NCBI GenBank assembly: GCA_964397305.1
Contig: CAYNIP010000016.1
Location: 22,235-86,234, forward strand
Length of the DNA stretch: 64,000 bases
DNA from: JAAUTY01 sp964397305
GTDB taxonomy: Bacteria; Cyanobacteriota; Cyanobacteriia; Cyanobacteriales; Spirulinaceae
Reading direction: 5' to 3'
A program made the position numbers and the translations under genes. The notes beneath the pieces were generated by a model. It did no database searches. It was not told the DNA's origin and saw only the letters and a program-made list of their open reading frames with translations. Positions 8,869-17,400 of this stretch are shown piece by piece (position 1 is the first letter of the stretch; every line of letters begins with the position of its first letter).

Positions 8869-8912
8869 GATTCAAGTTCAACAGAGAAAACAAGAGGGCC
8901 GGTGATCGCCAC

Positions 8913-9028
8913 GGGTGCATCTCACTTGGGAGACTCCCCTCCGCCCTTCTTAGAAGAGGGGACTGGGGGCTGTAGACGCGCGGCGGCTGCTCGCAGAGGG
9001 GGCAAACTTGCCTAACGGAGATGCACCC
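8913..9028 (+). repeat. MITE-like repeat family B, copy 1
   Basis: A 116-bp non-coding element with perfect 11-bp ends GGGTGCATCTC and GAGATGCACCC. Flanks GATCGCCAC (8904-8912) and GATCGCCCC (9029-9037) match at 8 of 9 positions, a likely target-site duplication. It lies between the divergent peptidase and GDT1 genes. Confidence 0.8.
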
Positions 9029-9206
9029 GATCGCCCCAGTCTAACGTTGGCCCCAAGGGAGCTGGGTTTGTAGAGATTGTAAACCAAATTTCCAAGCGGC
9101 CCCTAGGGGTCGGGAGACCCGAGGGCTCGGAGCTTGAAATTTCCGGTCTACTTTTGCGACAATGCCAAAGACCTCTCCATCCTAGGGCTCCTAGTTCGCG
9201 ATCGCT

Positions 9207-9557
9207 GTGGACACGACCACATCCCCCCCCTCCCCGAGCCCGACCCCCGCAACTCCTAGTGCCCCGCGACGCCCCCGGGGCTTTTGGGCAACTTTGGGGG
9301 CGACTTTCACCACCATCCTCCTGGCGGAGATGGGCGACAAGACCCAGTTGGCGACGCTGCTGATTACCGCCGAGTCCCAAGCGCCCCTGGTCGTTTTTGC
9401 CGGGGCGGCCTTGGCGCTGGTGAGCACGAGTCTGATCGGAGTGCTGCTGGGAGTCTGGCTCTCGCGCCGGGTCGCGCCCCAGGTCTTGGAGCTGGCGGCG
9501 GCGGTGGTCTTGCTGGCGATCGCCCTCCTCCTGCTTTGGGATGTTGTACAAGCTTGA
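9207..9557 (+). CDS. Half-size GDT1/UPF0016 (TMEM165) cation exporter subunit 1
   Basis: 116 residues. A proline-rich N-terminal tail (~25 residues) is followed by one UPF0016 repeat with three membrane segments and the signature EMGDKTQLAT. Full-length GDT1 proteins carry two such repeats in one chain; here each is a separate gene, as in the cyanobacterial Hmx1/Hmx2 hemi-manganese exchangers, which are thought to act as hetero-oligomers. The likely role is Mn2+/Ca2+ export in exchange for protons. The start is GTG at 9207; the second half-gene begins 9 bp after the stop, so the two are surely co-translated. Confidence 0.85.
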   Translation: MDTTTSPPSPSPTPATPSAPRRPRGFWATLGATFTTILLAEMGDKTQLATLLITAESQAPLVVFAGAALALVSTSLIGVLLGVWLSRRVAPQVLELAAAVVLLAIALLLLWDVVQA

Positions 9558-9566
9558 GGCCCACCC

Positions 9567-9854
9567 ATGGATTGGCAATTGTTGGGATTAACGTTCGCGA
9601 CCGTCTTTCTCGCGGAAATTGGTGATAAGAGCCAGTTGGCGGCGATCGCCCTGAGTGGCAGTTCGCGCTCGCCTCGGGCGGTCTTCTTCGGTACTGTCGG
9701 GGCCCTCTTGCTGGCGAGCCTCGTCGGGGTGCTCATCGGCGGCGGCGTGGCCCAAGTGCTCCCGGCGCGCCTGCTCAAGGCGCTGGCGGCCATTGGCTTC
9801 GCGACCCTGGCCCTGCGCTTACTCTGGCCGGCCACCGGAGAGGAACTGCGCTGA
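9567..9854 (+). CDS. Half-size GDT1/UPF0016 (TMEM165) cation exporter subunit 2
   Basis: 95 residues forming the second UPF0016 repeat, with signature EIGDKSQLAAIAL and three membrane segments. It partners the gene just upstream (9-bp gap); each supplies one of the two ExGDKS/T-Q motifs that form the cation site in full-length family members. ATG start at 9567. Cyanobacterial GDT1 proteins protect against manganese excess; which of the paired genes corresponds to Hmx1 or Hmx2 was not determined. Confidence 0.85.
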   Translation: MDWQLLGLTFATVFLAEIGDKSQLAAIALSGSSRSPRAVFFGTVGALLLASLVGVLIGGGVAQVLPARLLKALAAIGFATLALRLLWPATGEELR

Positions 9855-9920
9855 GGCCAACCCTCGCCCCGCCAGGCCGGCGCGGGCTTTGCCAGCCGTG
9901 GCGGGGAGCGAGCGGCGGCA

Positions 9921-10160
9921 ACGCCAGCCGGTTCTGGATTTTGGCCGGGGCTCCCAACGTGCTTGCCCAGATACAGCCCTTCCACGAACCATACAAAACG
10001 ATCTCAAAGTCCCTCTCCCGCTCTGGGAGAGGGATTTAGAACGCCAGCCGGTTCTGGATTTTGGCCGGGGCTCCCAACGTGCTTGCCCAGATACAGCCCT
10101 TCCACGAATCATACAAAACGATCTCAAAGTCCCTCTCCCGCTCTGGGAGAGGGATTTAGG
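9921..10160 (+). repeat. Two tandem copies of a 120-bp non-coding unit
   Basis: Positions 9921-10040 and 10041-10160 are nearly identical, with one clear base difference (CACGAACC against CACGAATC). Each unit starts ACGCCAGCCGGTTCTGG and ends in the palindromic CCTCTCCCGCTCTGGGAGAGG. A related fragment is found at 21909-21940, at the start of the methyltransferase remnant. Open frames across it are repeat artefacts. Confidence 0.9.
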
Positions 10161-10216
10161 GTGAGGGTCCGTATTAAGCGATTGCTGAACAAGCTGTAAT
10201 CGCCACGGCCGAAAAA

Positions 10217-10247
10217 GTTGCCGTCCCCAAAACTTGGGAACGGCAAC
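10217..10247 (-). terminator. Rho-independent terminator of the small membrane-protein gene
   Basis: GTTGCCGT plus CCC pairs with GGG plus ACGGCAAC (one bulge) around a short A/T loop. On the minus strand the stem is followed by TTTTT (10212-10216), a classical intrinsic terminator. It lies 36 bp after the stop of the 60-residue gene. Confidence 0.8.
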
Positions 10248-10283
10248 GAGCTGAGAGAGACTGAGTTGGATTAGGACTGAGCC

Positions 10284-10466
10284 TTAAGCCTGAGGCAAAT
10301 TCTCAGAGGCAACAGTTAGCTTTGCTACATTGGACGGGCGATCGCCCGATTCTGACCAAGCTCGCCCCAGCTTCGACCAATCCAGCATGACTAACCGAGG
10401 CAGGGTTAAGCAGATGATCCCATTCACCAGCGTCATAACCCCAAAGCTCAAAATTCCCGTATCCAT
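10284..10466 (-). CDS. Small single-TM protein, unidentified
   Basis: 60 residues with one hydrophobic segment near the N-terminus (FGVMTLVNGIICLTLPRLVM, residues ~8-27) and a polar tail. I do not recognise the family. The ATG at 10466 is preceded by GGAG at good spacing (GCGGAGATAGCGT), and a strong intrinsic terminator lies just downstream, so this is probably a real, separately transcribed gene. Small single-span subunits of photosynthetic or NDH-1 complexes have this build, but nothing here proves such a role. An overlapping frame at 10303-10509 is rejected. Confidence 0.6.
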   Translation of the reverse strand: MDTGILSFGVMTLVNGIICLTLPRLVMLDWSKLGRAWSESGDRPSNVAKLTVASENLPQA

Positions 10467-10775
10467 ACGCTATCTCCGCTTTCTGCAAGTCCATAACGCG
10501 ACTGAGCACGTCAGGAACTTACTCGTTATTATCGCGAAAAACCTAGGGAGCGCGGTGGCAAAACTGATAGAAATTTTCGAGGATGGTTATAAGTTGCTGT
10601 TAACTAAAGCCTACCTGGAGCGGCGCAGGCCTTGAAATCTCTACCCTAGGATAGTTGATCAAACGAGTAGAGCTTTCACAAGGTTTGTAGCGCGAATTTT
10701 GACCCGATTACTACCCAGTTTATAGCCTTAGTATACCCTAAGATAGATTCTTCAGCGCGATCGTCCGAGGGCATC

Positions 10776-11067
10776 AGGTGAACGAAATTTTGCGCGGGAT
10801 GTTTGTACTCCTGCGCTCAGCTCTCCCTCTAAATCCCACTCCCAAGCTTAGGCGAGGGCCTTCTAACTCCCCTTCTCCCAGCTTTGGGAGAAGGGGTGGG
10901 GGGATGAGGGCCCGGTAACGCTGAAGCGGGCGACCCGTTGAGTACGGGCTTGGCAAAGGCGCGGGCATTGGGGGGGGATGAGGGCCCGGTAACGCTGAAG
11001 CGGGCGACCCTCTGCTCCTTGAGCAATCGCTCAAAATTCAGGGGAGACGCGCTTTTTTTCGTCCACC
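10776..11067 (-). repeat. MITE-like repeat family A, copy 2, with internal duplication
   Basis: A 292-bp element beginning GTGAACGAAATTTTGCGC (from 10778) and ending GCTTTTTTTCGTCCACC. The flanks share CCGAGGGCATC (10765-10775 and 11068-11078), an 11-bp direct repeat. Inside, a 39-bp segment is present twice (10898-10936 and 10972-11010), which explains the extra length over other copies. Between it and queD (11068-11298) is more GC-rich repeat-like sequence without a gene; 10467-10775 also holds nothing recognisable. Confidence 0.8.
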
Positions 11068-11298
11068 CCGAGGGCATCGCCCCAGGCTCTCCCCGAACCC
11101 CCGCTCCCAGAACGGGAGCAGGGGAGCCAGAAGGCTTGGTCGGGTCTCCCCCTCGCCCACATTTAGAGCAGCGGACTGCGGGGATGAAGGCTGCGAGGAG
11201 GGTCCTGAGTCTGGAATTTCCCAGGGTTGGCCGCGCCAGCAGGGTCGGAGCATTTTAGCTCGTGAACCGGGGTCCCTGGGCCAGGGGCGATCGCGTCT

Positions 11299-12177
11299 CT
11301 AGGCTGACGGCCCAGCCAGAGCCAGGGCCGGCTCCCGCACGACGGCCGTGGGCAGCGTGGCTTGGCGGCAGTAGATTTCAGCCGAATTGTTGGGGCTTTC
11401 GATGAGTTTCACTTTGTCCAGTTCAACCCCCAGAGCGGCTAGAGGTTGCTGCAACGTCTGGGCAATGTAGAGGGCAATATTCTCGGCTGTGGGGACGACC
11501 TCGGCGAAGTAGGGGATGTCTTTGTTCAAAAAGGTATGGTCGAAGGGCTCAACGATTAGATCATCGACAACCTTTTGTAGGTCGGGCAGATCGACAATCA
11601 TCCCCGTGCGCGGGTCAATGTCCCCCGCGACGGTCACTTCGAGGTGGTAGTTATGGCCGTGACCGTGGGGACGGGCGCATTTGCCGTAGATCTCTACATT
11701 GTCCTCATAGCTGAGGCTGTCGAGGGCGAGGCGGTGAGCCGCGCTGAAGTGGGTGCTAATCGTGAGGGCAGCTTGCATGGCATCTCCTGTGTAATAGGCC
11801 CAGAGCTTGGGGTGTTCAAAGAGTTGAAGGCCAGCTAGGGGCAGGTGAGGCGCGAGCCGCTGCCAGATTGTGTGGGCGATAAATTCTGTCGTCGGCAGCG
11901 TTTGCTCGAATTCCGGCCAGGTCGTGTTCAAGTAGGAAAAATTGAGGTCTTGAATGACATATTGCCGCAGGACCCGCTTCACCTGGGAAAGGTTTTGCAC
12001 CATCCCGTATTGGTCTAGCTCACCGTAGAGCGAAACGTAGAGGACATAGTTATGTCCGTGGCCGGGAAAGCGGCTACAAGGGCCGAAGCGCTCTTGGTTT
12101 TCAGCCACGCTGAGTTCGGGGAGCCAGTAGCGGTGACTGGCGGAGAATTCGGCGCGGCGGTGGATGAGGCATTGCAT
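11299..12177 (-). CDS. queD: 6-carboxytetrahydropterin synthase with two tandem PTPS domains
   Basis: 292 residues made of two QueD/PTPS domains in one chain. Domain 1 (~1-125) has SASHRYW, the cysteine motif PCSRFPGHGHNY and a GHGH zinc site; domain 2 (~135-275) has SAAHRLA, KCARPHGHGHNY and the C-terminal KLIESPNN strand. Both domains keep the three zinc histidines and the catalytic cysteine, so both could be active. The enzyme converts dihydroneopterin triphosphate to 6-carboxytetrahydropterin in queuosine synthesis; cyanobacterial relatives may instead make pyruvoyltetrahydropterin-type pterins. ATG start at 12177; the single-domain family is ~120-140 residues. Confidence 0.88.
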   Translation of the reverse strand: MQCLIHRRAEFSASHRYWLPELSVAENQERFGPCSRFPGHGHNYVLYVSLYGELDQYGMVQNLSQVKRVLRQYVIQDLNFSYLNTTWPEFEQTLPTTEFIAHTIWQRLAPHLPLAGLQLFEHPKLWAYYTGDAMQAALTISTHFSAAHRLALDSLSYEDNVEIYGKCARPHGHGHNYHLEVTVAGDIDPRTGMIVDLPDLQKVVDDLIVEPFDHTFLNKDIPYFAEVVPTAENIALYIAQTLQQPLAALGVELDKVKLIESPNNSAEIYCRQATLPTAVVREPALALAGPSA

Positions 12178-12271
12178 AGGGCGATCGCCAACTCCCGGAG
12201 GGACTCACAGTTGTAACAAATTGTAACCAATAACCATCACCCAGTTTTGCAGGCAGACCCTCCTAAGACCC

Positions 12272-12302
12272 GGACGCCAAGCCGGTAAGGACTTGGCCGT
12301 CC
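12272..12302 (-). terminator. Possible hairpin downstream of rpe
   Basis: GGACGCCAAG (12272-12281) pairs with CTTGGCCGTCC (12292-12302) with one bulged base. It lies 33 bp past the rpe stop on the minus strand. There is no T-run, so a terminator role is only suggested. Confidence 0.4.
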
Positions 12303-12334
12303 GGCGTCAGCGCTGTAGGCGGGCCACACGAGCT

Positions 12335-13036
12335 CTAGGCGGTCACTAATTCCGCCGCTGGGGCTGGGCGCTTGCTCTGGCGGATGCCCTCGATGGCCTC
12401 AGCATAGTCCGGAGCCTTGAAGACGGCCGAGCCGGCCACGATCGCGTTAGCCCCTGCTTCCAGCACTTGCCAGGTATTCGCGGGCTTCAGGCCGCCATCG
12501 ACCTCAATCCAGGGATCAAGACCGCGCTCATCGCACATTTGGCGCAGTTTGCGAATCTTGGGCACGATCTCAGGGATGAAGCTCTGACCACCAAAGCCCG
12601 GATTGACACTCATCAGCAGAACCAGGTCGCAGAGAGGCAGGACGTATTCCAGCAACTCTAGGGGCGTCGAGGGGTTGAGCACGGCCCCCGCCTTCTTGCC
12701 GAGGTCGCGGATCTGGCTCAGGGTCCGGTGCAGGTGGGGCGAAGCATTGTGCTCAGCGTGGACGGTGATCTGGTCGGCCCCGGCCTTGGCAAAATCTTCG
12801 ACGTACTTTTCGGGCTCGACGATCATCAGGTGAACATCGAGGGGCTTTTGGGTGTGGGGACGAATCGCCTTGACGATCAGGGGACCGATGGTGATGTTGG
12901 GGACGAAGCGACCATCCATCACATCGACGTGAATCCAGTCAGCTCCCGCCGCATCAACATCTTTGATCTCGTCGCCAAGGCGGGCGAAATCGGCCGAGAG
13001 GATGGATGGTGCAACAACGATCGGTTTTTGGCTCAT
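12335..13036 (-). CDS. rpe: Ribulose-5-phosphate 3-epimerase
   Basis: 233 residues, a TIM barrel with the complete family pattern: VAPSILSADFARLGDE, HVDVMDGRFVPNIT, LDVHLMIVEPEKYV, HAEHNASPHLHRT, SVNPGFGGQSFIPE and EVDGGLKPANTWQV. The paired His and Asp residues of the metal site are present. It interconverts ribulose-5-phosphate and xylulose-5-phosphate in the Calvin cycle and oxidative pentose phosphate pathway, in the cytosol. The ATG at 13036 is the natural start. About 155 bp separate its stop from queD on the same strand, and moaD lies upstream. Confidence 0.97.
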   Translation of the reverse strand: MSQKPIVVAPSILSADFARLGDEIKDVDAAGADWIHVDVMDGRFVPNITIGPLIVKAIRPHTQKPLDVHLMIVEPEKYVEDFAKAGADQITVHAEHNASPHLHRTLSQIRDLGKKAGAVLNPSTPLELLEYVLPLCDLVLLMSVNPGFGGQSFIPEIVPKIRKLRQMCDERGLDPWIEVDGGLKPANTWQVLEAGANAIVAGSAVFKAPDYAEAIEGIRQSKRPAPAAELVTA

Positions 13037-13253
13037 GAAAGCGGTCTCCCTCGTCTAAATAGGCGTCTACAAATTTGGTATCCATCCTAACAAAATTAAA
13101 GAAATATTAAAAGCAGGTGTCTTGGCCCAGGCCTGTCATCAGGCAAAATCACACTCCCGTCAGAAAGTCCAGGCAGCCTGAGCCAATCTTGGCGAGCCTC
13201 AGGGCTCAAAAGCCAGGGCTGGCAATGGCTCTAGGAGCGACTGGCGCCAGAGC

Positions 13254-13502
13254 CTAACCGCCGCTGACGGGCGGGATGAGCACGACTTCATCCCCCGTTT
13301 GCAGCGGCGTTTCTGGCGGCACAAACTGTAAGTTGACCCCGAAGCGAGTGACGGCTCGCCAGCGTTCGAGCTCGGGGCGATCGCCCAGCAGTTTTTCCAG
13401 CACATCGCCAGCACAGGCCGGCTCGGGCAGATCGAGTTGAAGTTCCGGGACTTGGAAGGCCTCTTGGTAGGCAGCAAATAGCTTGACGGTGACAGTGATC
13501 AT
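13254..13502 (-). CDS. moaD: MoaD/ThiS-family sulfur carrier, molybdopterin synthase small subunit
   Basis: 82 residues with a ubiquitin-like fold pattern, starting MITVTVKLFAAYQEAF and ending in the diagnostic PPVSGG. The terminal Gly-Gly is adenylated and thiocarboxylated so that the protein can donate sulfur to molybdopterin synthesis. KLFA..E and the GD..VLIPPVSGG end fit MoaD better than ThiS (~65 residues). ATG at 13502. It stands alone; the large subunit MoaE is not in the window. Overlapping frames 13199-13477 and 13288-13566 are artefacts. Confidence 0.85.
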   Translation of the reverse strand: MITVTVKLFAAYQEAFQVPELQLDLPEPACAGDVLEKLLGDRPELERWRAVTRFGVNLQFVPPETPLQTGDEVVLIPPVSGG

Positions 13503-13570
13503 GGGGGTGGGGGGCGATCGCCTGGGTTTCTCCTATTTTTTTCGCCTCAGCCGCCAATTTCCCCAAAAGC

Positions 13571-13576
13571 TATGCT
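13571..13576 (+). promoter_or_regulatory. -10 element for tRNA-Met
   Basis: TATGCT at 13571-13576 lies 27 bp before the mature tRNA 5' end, a suitable distance for a -10 box with a short leader. A convincing -35 box is not seen. Confidence 0.4.
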
Positions 13577-13603
13577 AAGCTTAACAATCGTGCGATTGCA
13601 CTA

Positions 13604-13677
13604 GGCTCAGTAGCTCAGTTGGTTAGAGCAGGGGACTCATAAGCCTCGTGTCGGGTGTTCAAATCACCCCTGAGCCA
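13604..13677 (+). tRNA. trnM: tRNA-Met (CAT anticodon)
   Basis: 74 nt forming a cloverleaf: acceptor GGCTCAG with CTGAGCC and discriminator A; D arm GCTC/GAGC; anticodon loop CTCATAA; T arm ending GTTCAAATC. CCA is not encoded. The anticodon CAT fits elongator Met; a lysidine-modified Ile2 tRNA also carries CAT and cannot be fully excluded. The closing pair of the anticodon stem is A-G and one pair is G-T, so the stem is weaker than usual. Confidence 0.88.
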
Positions 13678-13819
13678 TCTCTACATTGGGGTGTATCCCT
13701 CTTAAAGTACTCCAGGAAGTCAATCTCCCTCTGTCTGGGAGGAGTCGTGGATGGCGACAACCCCAGGCTCTCAGCTCGACAATCTGATAGGCAGTTGTTG
13801 GACTCCCCTGGGGGAGCGC

Positions 13820-13965
13820 TGATGGAATTTCACAAATTAAATGCACCATTGCAGGGTTTGAGTCTCCCAAGCCTCAAACCCTTATCGGAACAGCGATTGA
13901 CTGGGTTGAGGGCGCGGCAACTGTGCCCCTACCGAATTGGGTCGTTATTTCGTGAAAATTTATGG
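13820..13965 (+). repeat. MITE-like repeat family C, copy 1
   Basis: A 146-bp element nearly identical to 21104-21249. It starts TGATGGAATTTCACAAATTA and ends ATTTCGTGAAAATTTA; the ends are imperfect inverted repeats (TGATG.A.TTTCAC). The interior includes CAAACCCTTATCGGAACAGC. It has no coding capacity of its own. Confidence 0.8.
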
Positions 13966-14498
13966 GCCCATCTTCCGCTGGCTTGAGCGCTGAAGCGCAA
14001 CTACGTTGATCTCCTCAATCTTGCTCCCTGATTGAGCTCCTAGATACACACAAGTCATGTTTGGCTTCATTTTTCCCTCGTTTGCCCCCTAGATCCCCCA
14101 ATTCTGAGGGACTGGGAATTCCGTTCCCCCCCGAAATCAGGGGGCTAGGGGGGCTAAAAACGGTCAGTTGGGGCTGTTACGAGATGTGTGTACTTAGTAG
14201 CCCCGATTGAGAGAGGAACTTTGAAGCTGTATCGCACTAGCTTCGGACAAGCTATACCGAGGGCCTGAAGCCAGCGCCGGAGGCCGAAGCTGTCAATCCG
14301 AACCTGTTAAACCGAACCTTGGGGAGCCAATCGAGGCGAAGCAGCTCGCGCTGAATTTGGGCAAGACTATCGAAGACCGACTTCGGCAGAGCCCCCTCTT
14401 CGAGAAGCCGTTGCGCGTCTACCTCCCCTATTTCTGGTCTTGACCCTGGTCCGAGGTGTCTCAAAATTTCTGGCAACAACGACACGTCCTGGAGGACT
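13966..14498. other. Intergenic region with repeat fragments, no supported gene
   Basis: Between MITE C and the helicase gene. The stretch 14393-14428 resembles part of family B (GAGAAGCCGTTGCGCGTCTAC). A 77-codon frame at 14252-14485 on the minus strand runs through this fragment, has no family resemblance and is not called. Confidence 0.5.
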
Positions 14499-17400
14499 CT
14501 AACTCTTTTCTCCGAAGGATTTCGAGCGGTGGTTGGCGTCGAACTCCTGGTGCGGAGAGCTTGGAGTCTGGGGCCAGATCAGGGTTAAGGGATCTTGCCA
14601 GCCGGCGATCGCGATGGTTAGCTGGTTTTGCTGGGCCTGGACTTGTAAGCAGCCGCTGAAGCCACTTTCTGGGCAGTCTAGGCTCAAGTGGTTTCCGGAG
14701 GCCCGGATGATCGCGCCATCGATGGCTAGGGTTTGGGCCTGGGCGTCGAAGCGGAAGCAGCGCTGATTGAGGCGATCGCGCAGGAGCACTTGTTGCGTTG
14801 CGAGTAGAATTGTCACCTGCAAATGGCGCTCCTCAAACTGCCAGCCGTCGGCCTCCAGAGGCTGAAGCGTCAGGGTGGGCGGCAGGCCGGCAAGGCCTGG
14901 GGGGAGCGGGGGCGGTGAGCCTTGGGCCTCCAGGGCGGGCGGCTCTGGAATCTCTAGGGCGATCGCCCCCAGTTCCAAGTGCCAAGCCTGGGACTTTTTC
15001 TGCACATCAGCGCGAGCCCGCAGGGCCTTCTTCACCGAGCCCTGGCGGTGATAGCGCTGAACCTCCTGCTGGCGGAGGGCTAACCAGCGTTGGCGGGCAA
15101 AGATGGCGAGGGGGGGCAGGCCGTCTACATATTGCTCATAAAAGCTCAAGGCCTCGGCCGGGGCCCCGCTGCGTTCAAACGCGATCCCCACCTCGGGCAC
15201 GGTGAGCTGCTCCGACCAGTGGGCTTGGAAGAGGACGCGCTCCTTGAGCCACTGCCCGTAGCGGCGGCGCTGGCCGCGTTCGAGTTGGCTGGGGGTGAGG
15301 CGGCTGTGGGCGATCGCCCGGGCCAGCGCAAACCCCAAGTCAGGCGTTGGAGCCGTCGTGCTTGCTTCCAGGGCCACGAGCACGGCCTCCCAATTCTCCC
15401 CTTTGCACTCATGCTGCACGAACTCCAGCAGAGCACTCTCCCCTTGAGCCTCCCCCACCAGGGCGGTGAGGCAGCGGGCGAGCTGGTCGCTGTCTTGGAG
15501 CCAGGCATAGACTCGCAGGGCCTGCTCCCACTTCTGCCGCGCCACCAAGGCGGCGGCGACCGGCTCCAGCCAGTCGCGCTCGCGGGGGCGTCCGGCCTCC
15601 TTCCAGGCCGTGACGATGGCGGCGTAGTGCTCGGCGGCGAGCCAGTGGCGCAACCCGGCCGGCAATCCCACCTGCTCCGCCTTAGCGAGGTGGTAGTCGG
15701 TCTGGTCGGTGGCCCCGGCCTGCTCCCAACAGGCGATCGCCTGCTCCGCCTCGCCCGCGATGTAGAAGCAGCGACCGGCCAAGGCCGCCGCCCCGGCATA
15801 CTTCGCCGCTGCCAGTTGTTGCAAGACGCTTCCCATCGCTTGCCACTGGCCCGAGGTGGCTCGCTCTGGAGATTGGTCCAGCAGGGTCGCGAGCCCTTGC
15901 TGAAACACCTGCACCACCCTTTGCCACTGGGTCCCAAACCGCTGCTCGGCAAAGGTCGGTTCCTCCAAGGAGCGGCTGAGAAATTGCCCAAAGTGCCAGA
16001 GCGGTTTGAAATCGGTCGGCGGCGCTGCCATCAGGGCCACCAAGGGTTGCAGGGCTTCGCGGTCCGCCCGCAGGCTCACCAGGGCGGCCTCTGGGGGGTT
16101 CGCGTAGCCTTCCGGCGAGAGGGTTGCTGCCCCGATCTGCTCGTACCAGATCGCCAGCTCCGGCCAACAGGCCCCCTGCCAGAAGCTGTCCCAGGCGGCC
16201 TCCCAGTCCTGAATCGCGAGGAAGCACCGCCCCGCCGCTGCATAGTTTTCCTCAAAGTGTTGGGCCCAGGCCTCGGAGCGGCTAGCGGCCTCGCGATCGC
16301 CCAAGCGCTCATAGGCCCCCTGGGCCCGCCGCAGCAGCTCCGGATCAGCGCTGTCGAGGCCTTCGCTGTAGAAGGTACTGGCCAGGGCCGCCAAATCATC
16401 GGCGCTGATGCAGGCGGCCCGGGCCTCGGGATTGAGGAGCCGTAACCGGGACTGCCACAGGGAGCGGCGCTCTGGCTTTAGGGCCTGCAAGAAGGGTTCC
16501 ACCGCGTCCGGCGTCGTTGCCCACTGCCAGAGACGGCGATCGCCCTCCTCCGAGTCCACCAGAAACAAGCGCTCCGTCGCTCGACTGGCGGCCACGTAGA
16601 GCTTGTTAAAAAAGTACTTGATTTCTTCGGCCTGGGCAGCCTCGGCCCCCTGCCAGGCTTGGGGGTGACAGGCTTCGCCGAATTTGTAGAGCACCACTTG
16701 CCGAAACTCCAGCCCCTTCGCAGCGATCGCGCTGAGGACATTCCAGGGCGGCTGGTTCTGAGCGAGGGTCGCGGGCGACAGCAGCAGCGAGAGCACCGGA
16801 TCATTGCGAGCGTAGTCCAGTTCTCCCCCCTGATCGCAGGGGACAATGATGATCGTATCCCGCAGATACGTCTTCAGCTCTGCGGCAAAAATGTCATGCC
16901 CAAGGATCAACTTCTGGGGCTCGCTATCATGGGTTTGCCGAGCCCGCTGAGGGGTCAGCTCGGGTAAATCGAAGAGGGTGCTGCGCCAAAGTTGAATCAG
17001 ATTTCCCAGGCCTACAATGGCGGGAGCCGAACGATAGTTGCAGGTCAACTCCGCAAAGTTCATATCCAAGTTGAGCCGGCCCGTGGGCGAGAGGGCGGCG
17101 ATCGCGTCGTTATACACGGCGGCCTTGAGACTGGCCCAGCGAAAGCCCGTCGGATTCAGGGTCTGCAAGGGGTCGCCCGCAAAGGCAAAGGGCAAACTTT
17201 CGACGTGCTGCCCTTCTAAATCACAGTCGGAAAACACGGAGAGCCGGACGATTAGCTGCAACTCCAGCCGGGTAAAGTCCTGGGCCTCATCGCAAAAAAT
17301 GGCTGTATAAGCGGGCTGATAGCACTTGAGTTGCAACACCCGGCGGATCAAGTCTTGGTCATCCCACTTGCCCGTTTCTCGAGTGTAGCGATGATACCAC

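Noticed and set aside
9012..9578. Long minus-strand frames opposite the GDT1 pair
   Set aside because: Shadow of GC-rich coding DNA; the plus-strand products have clear ExGDKS/T motifs.
9655..10164. 169-codon frame across the 120-bp tandem repeat
   Set aside because: Protein repeats only reflect the DNA duplication.
14252..14485. 77-codon minus-strand frame before the helicase gene
   Set aside because: Runs through a family B fragment; the same peptide pattern (VDAQ.LL) appears wherever the repeat is read in this frame.
15090..16445. 451-codon plus-strand frame inside the helicase gene
   Set aside because: Antisense shadow; the helicase on the minus strand has intact motifs.
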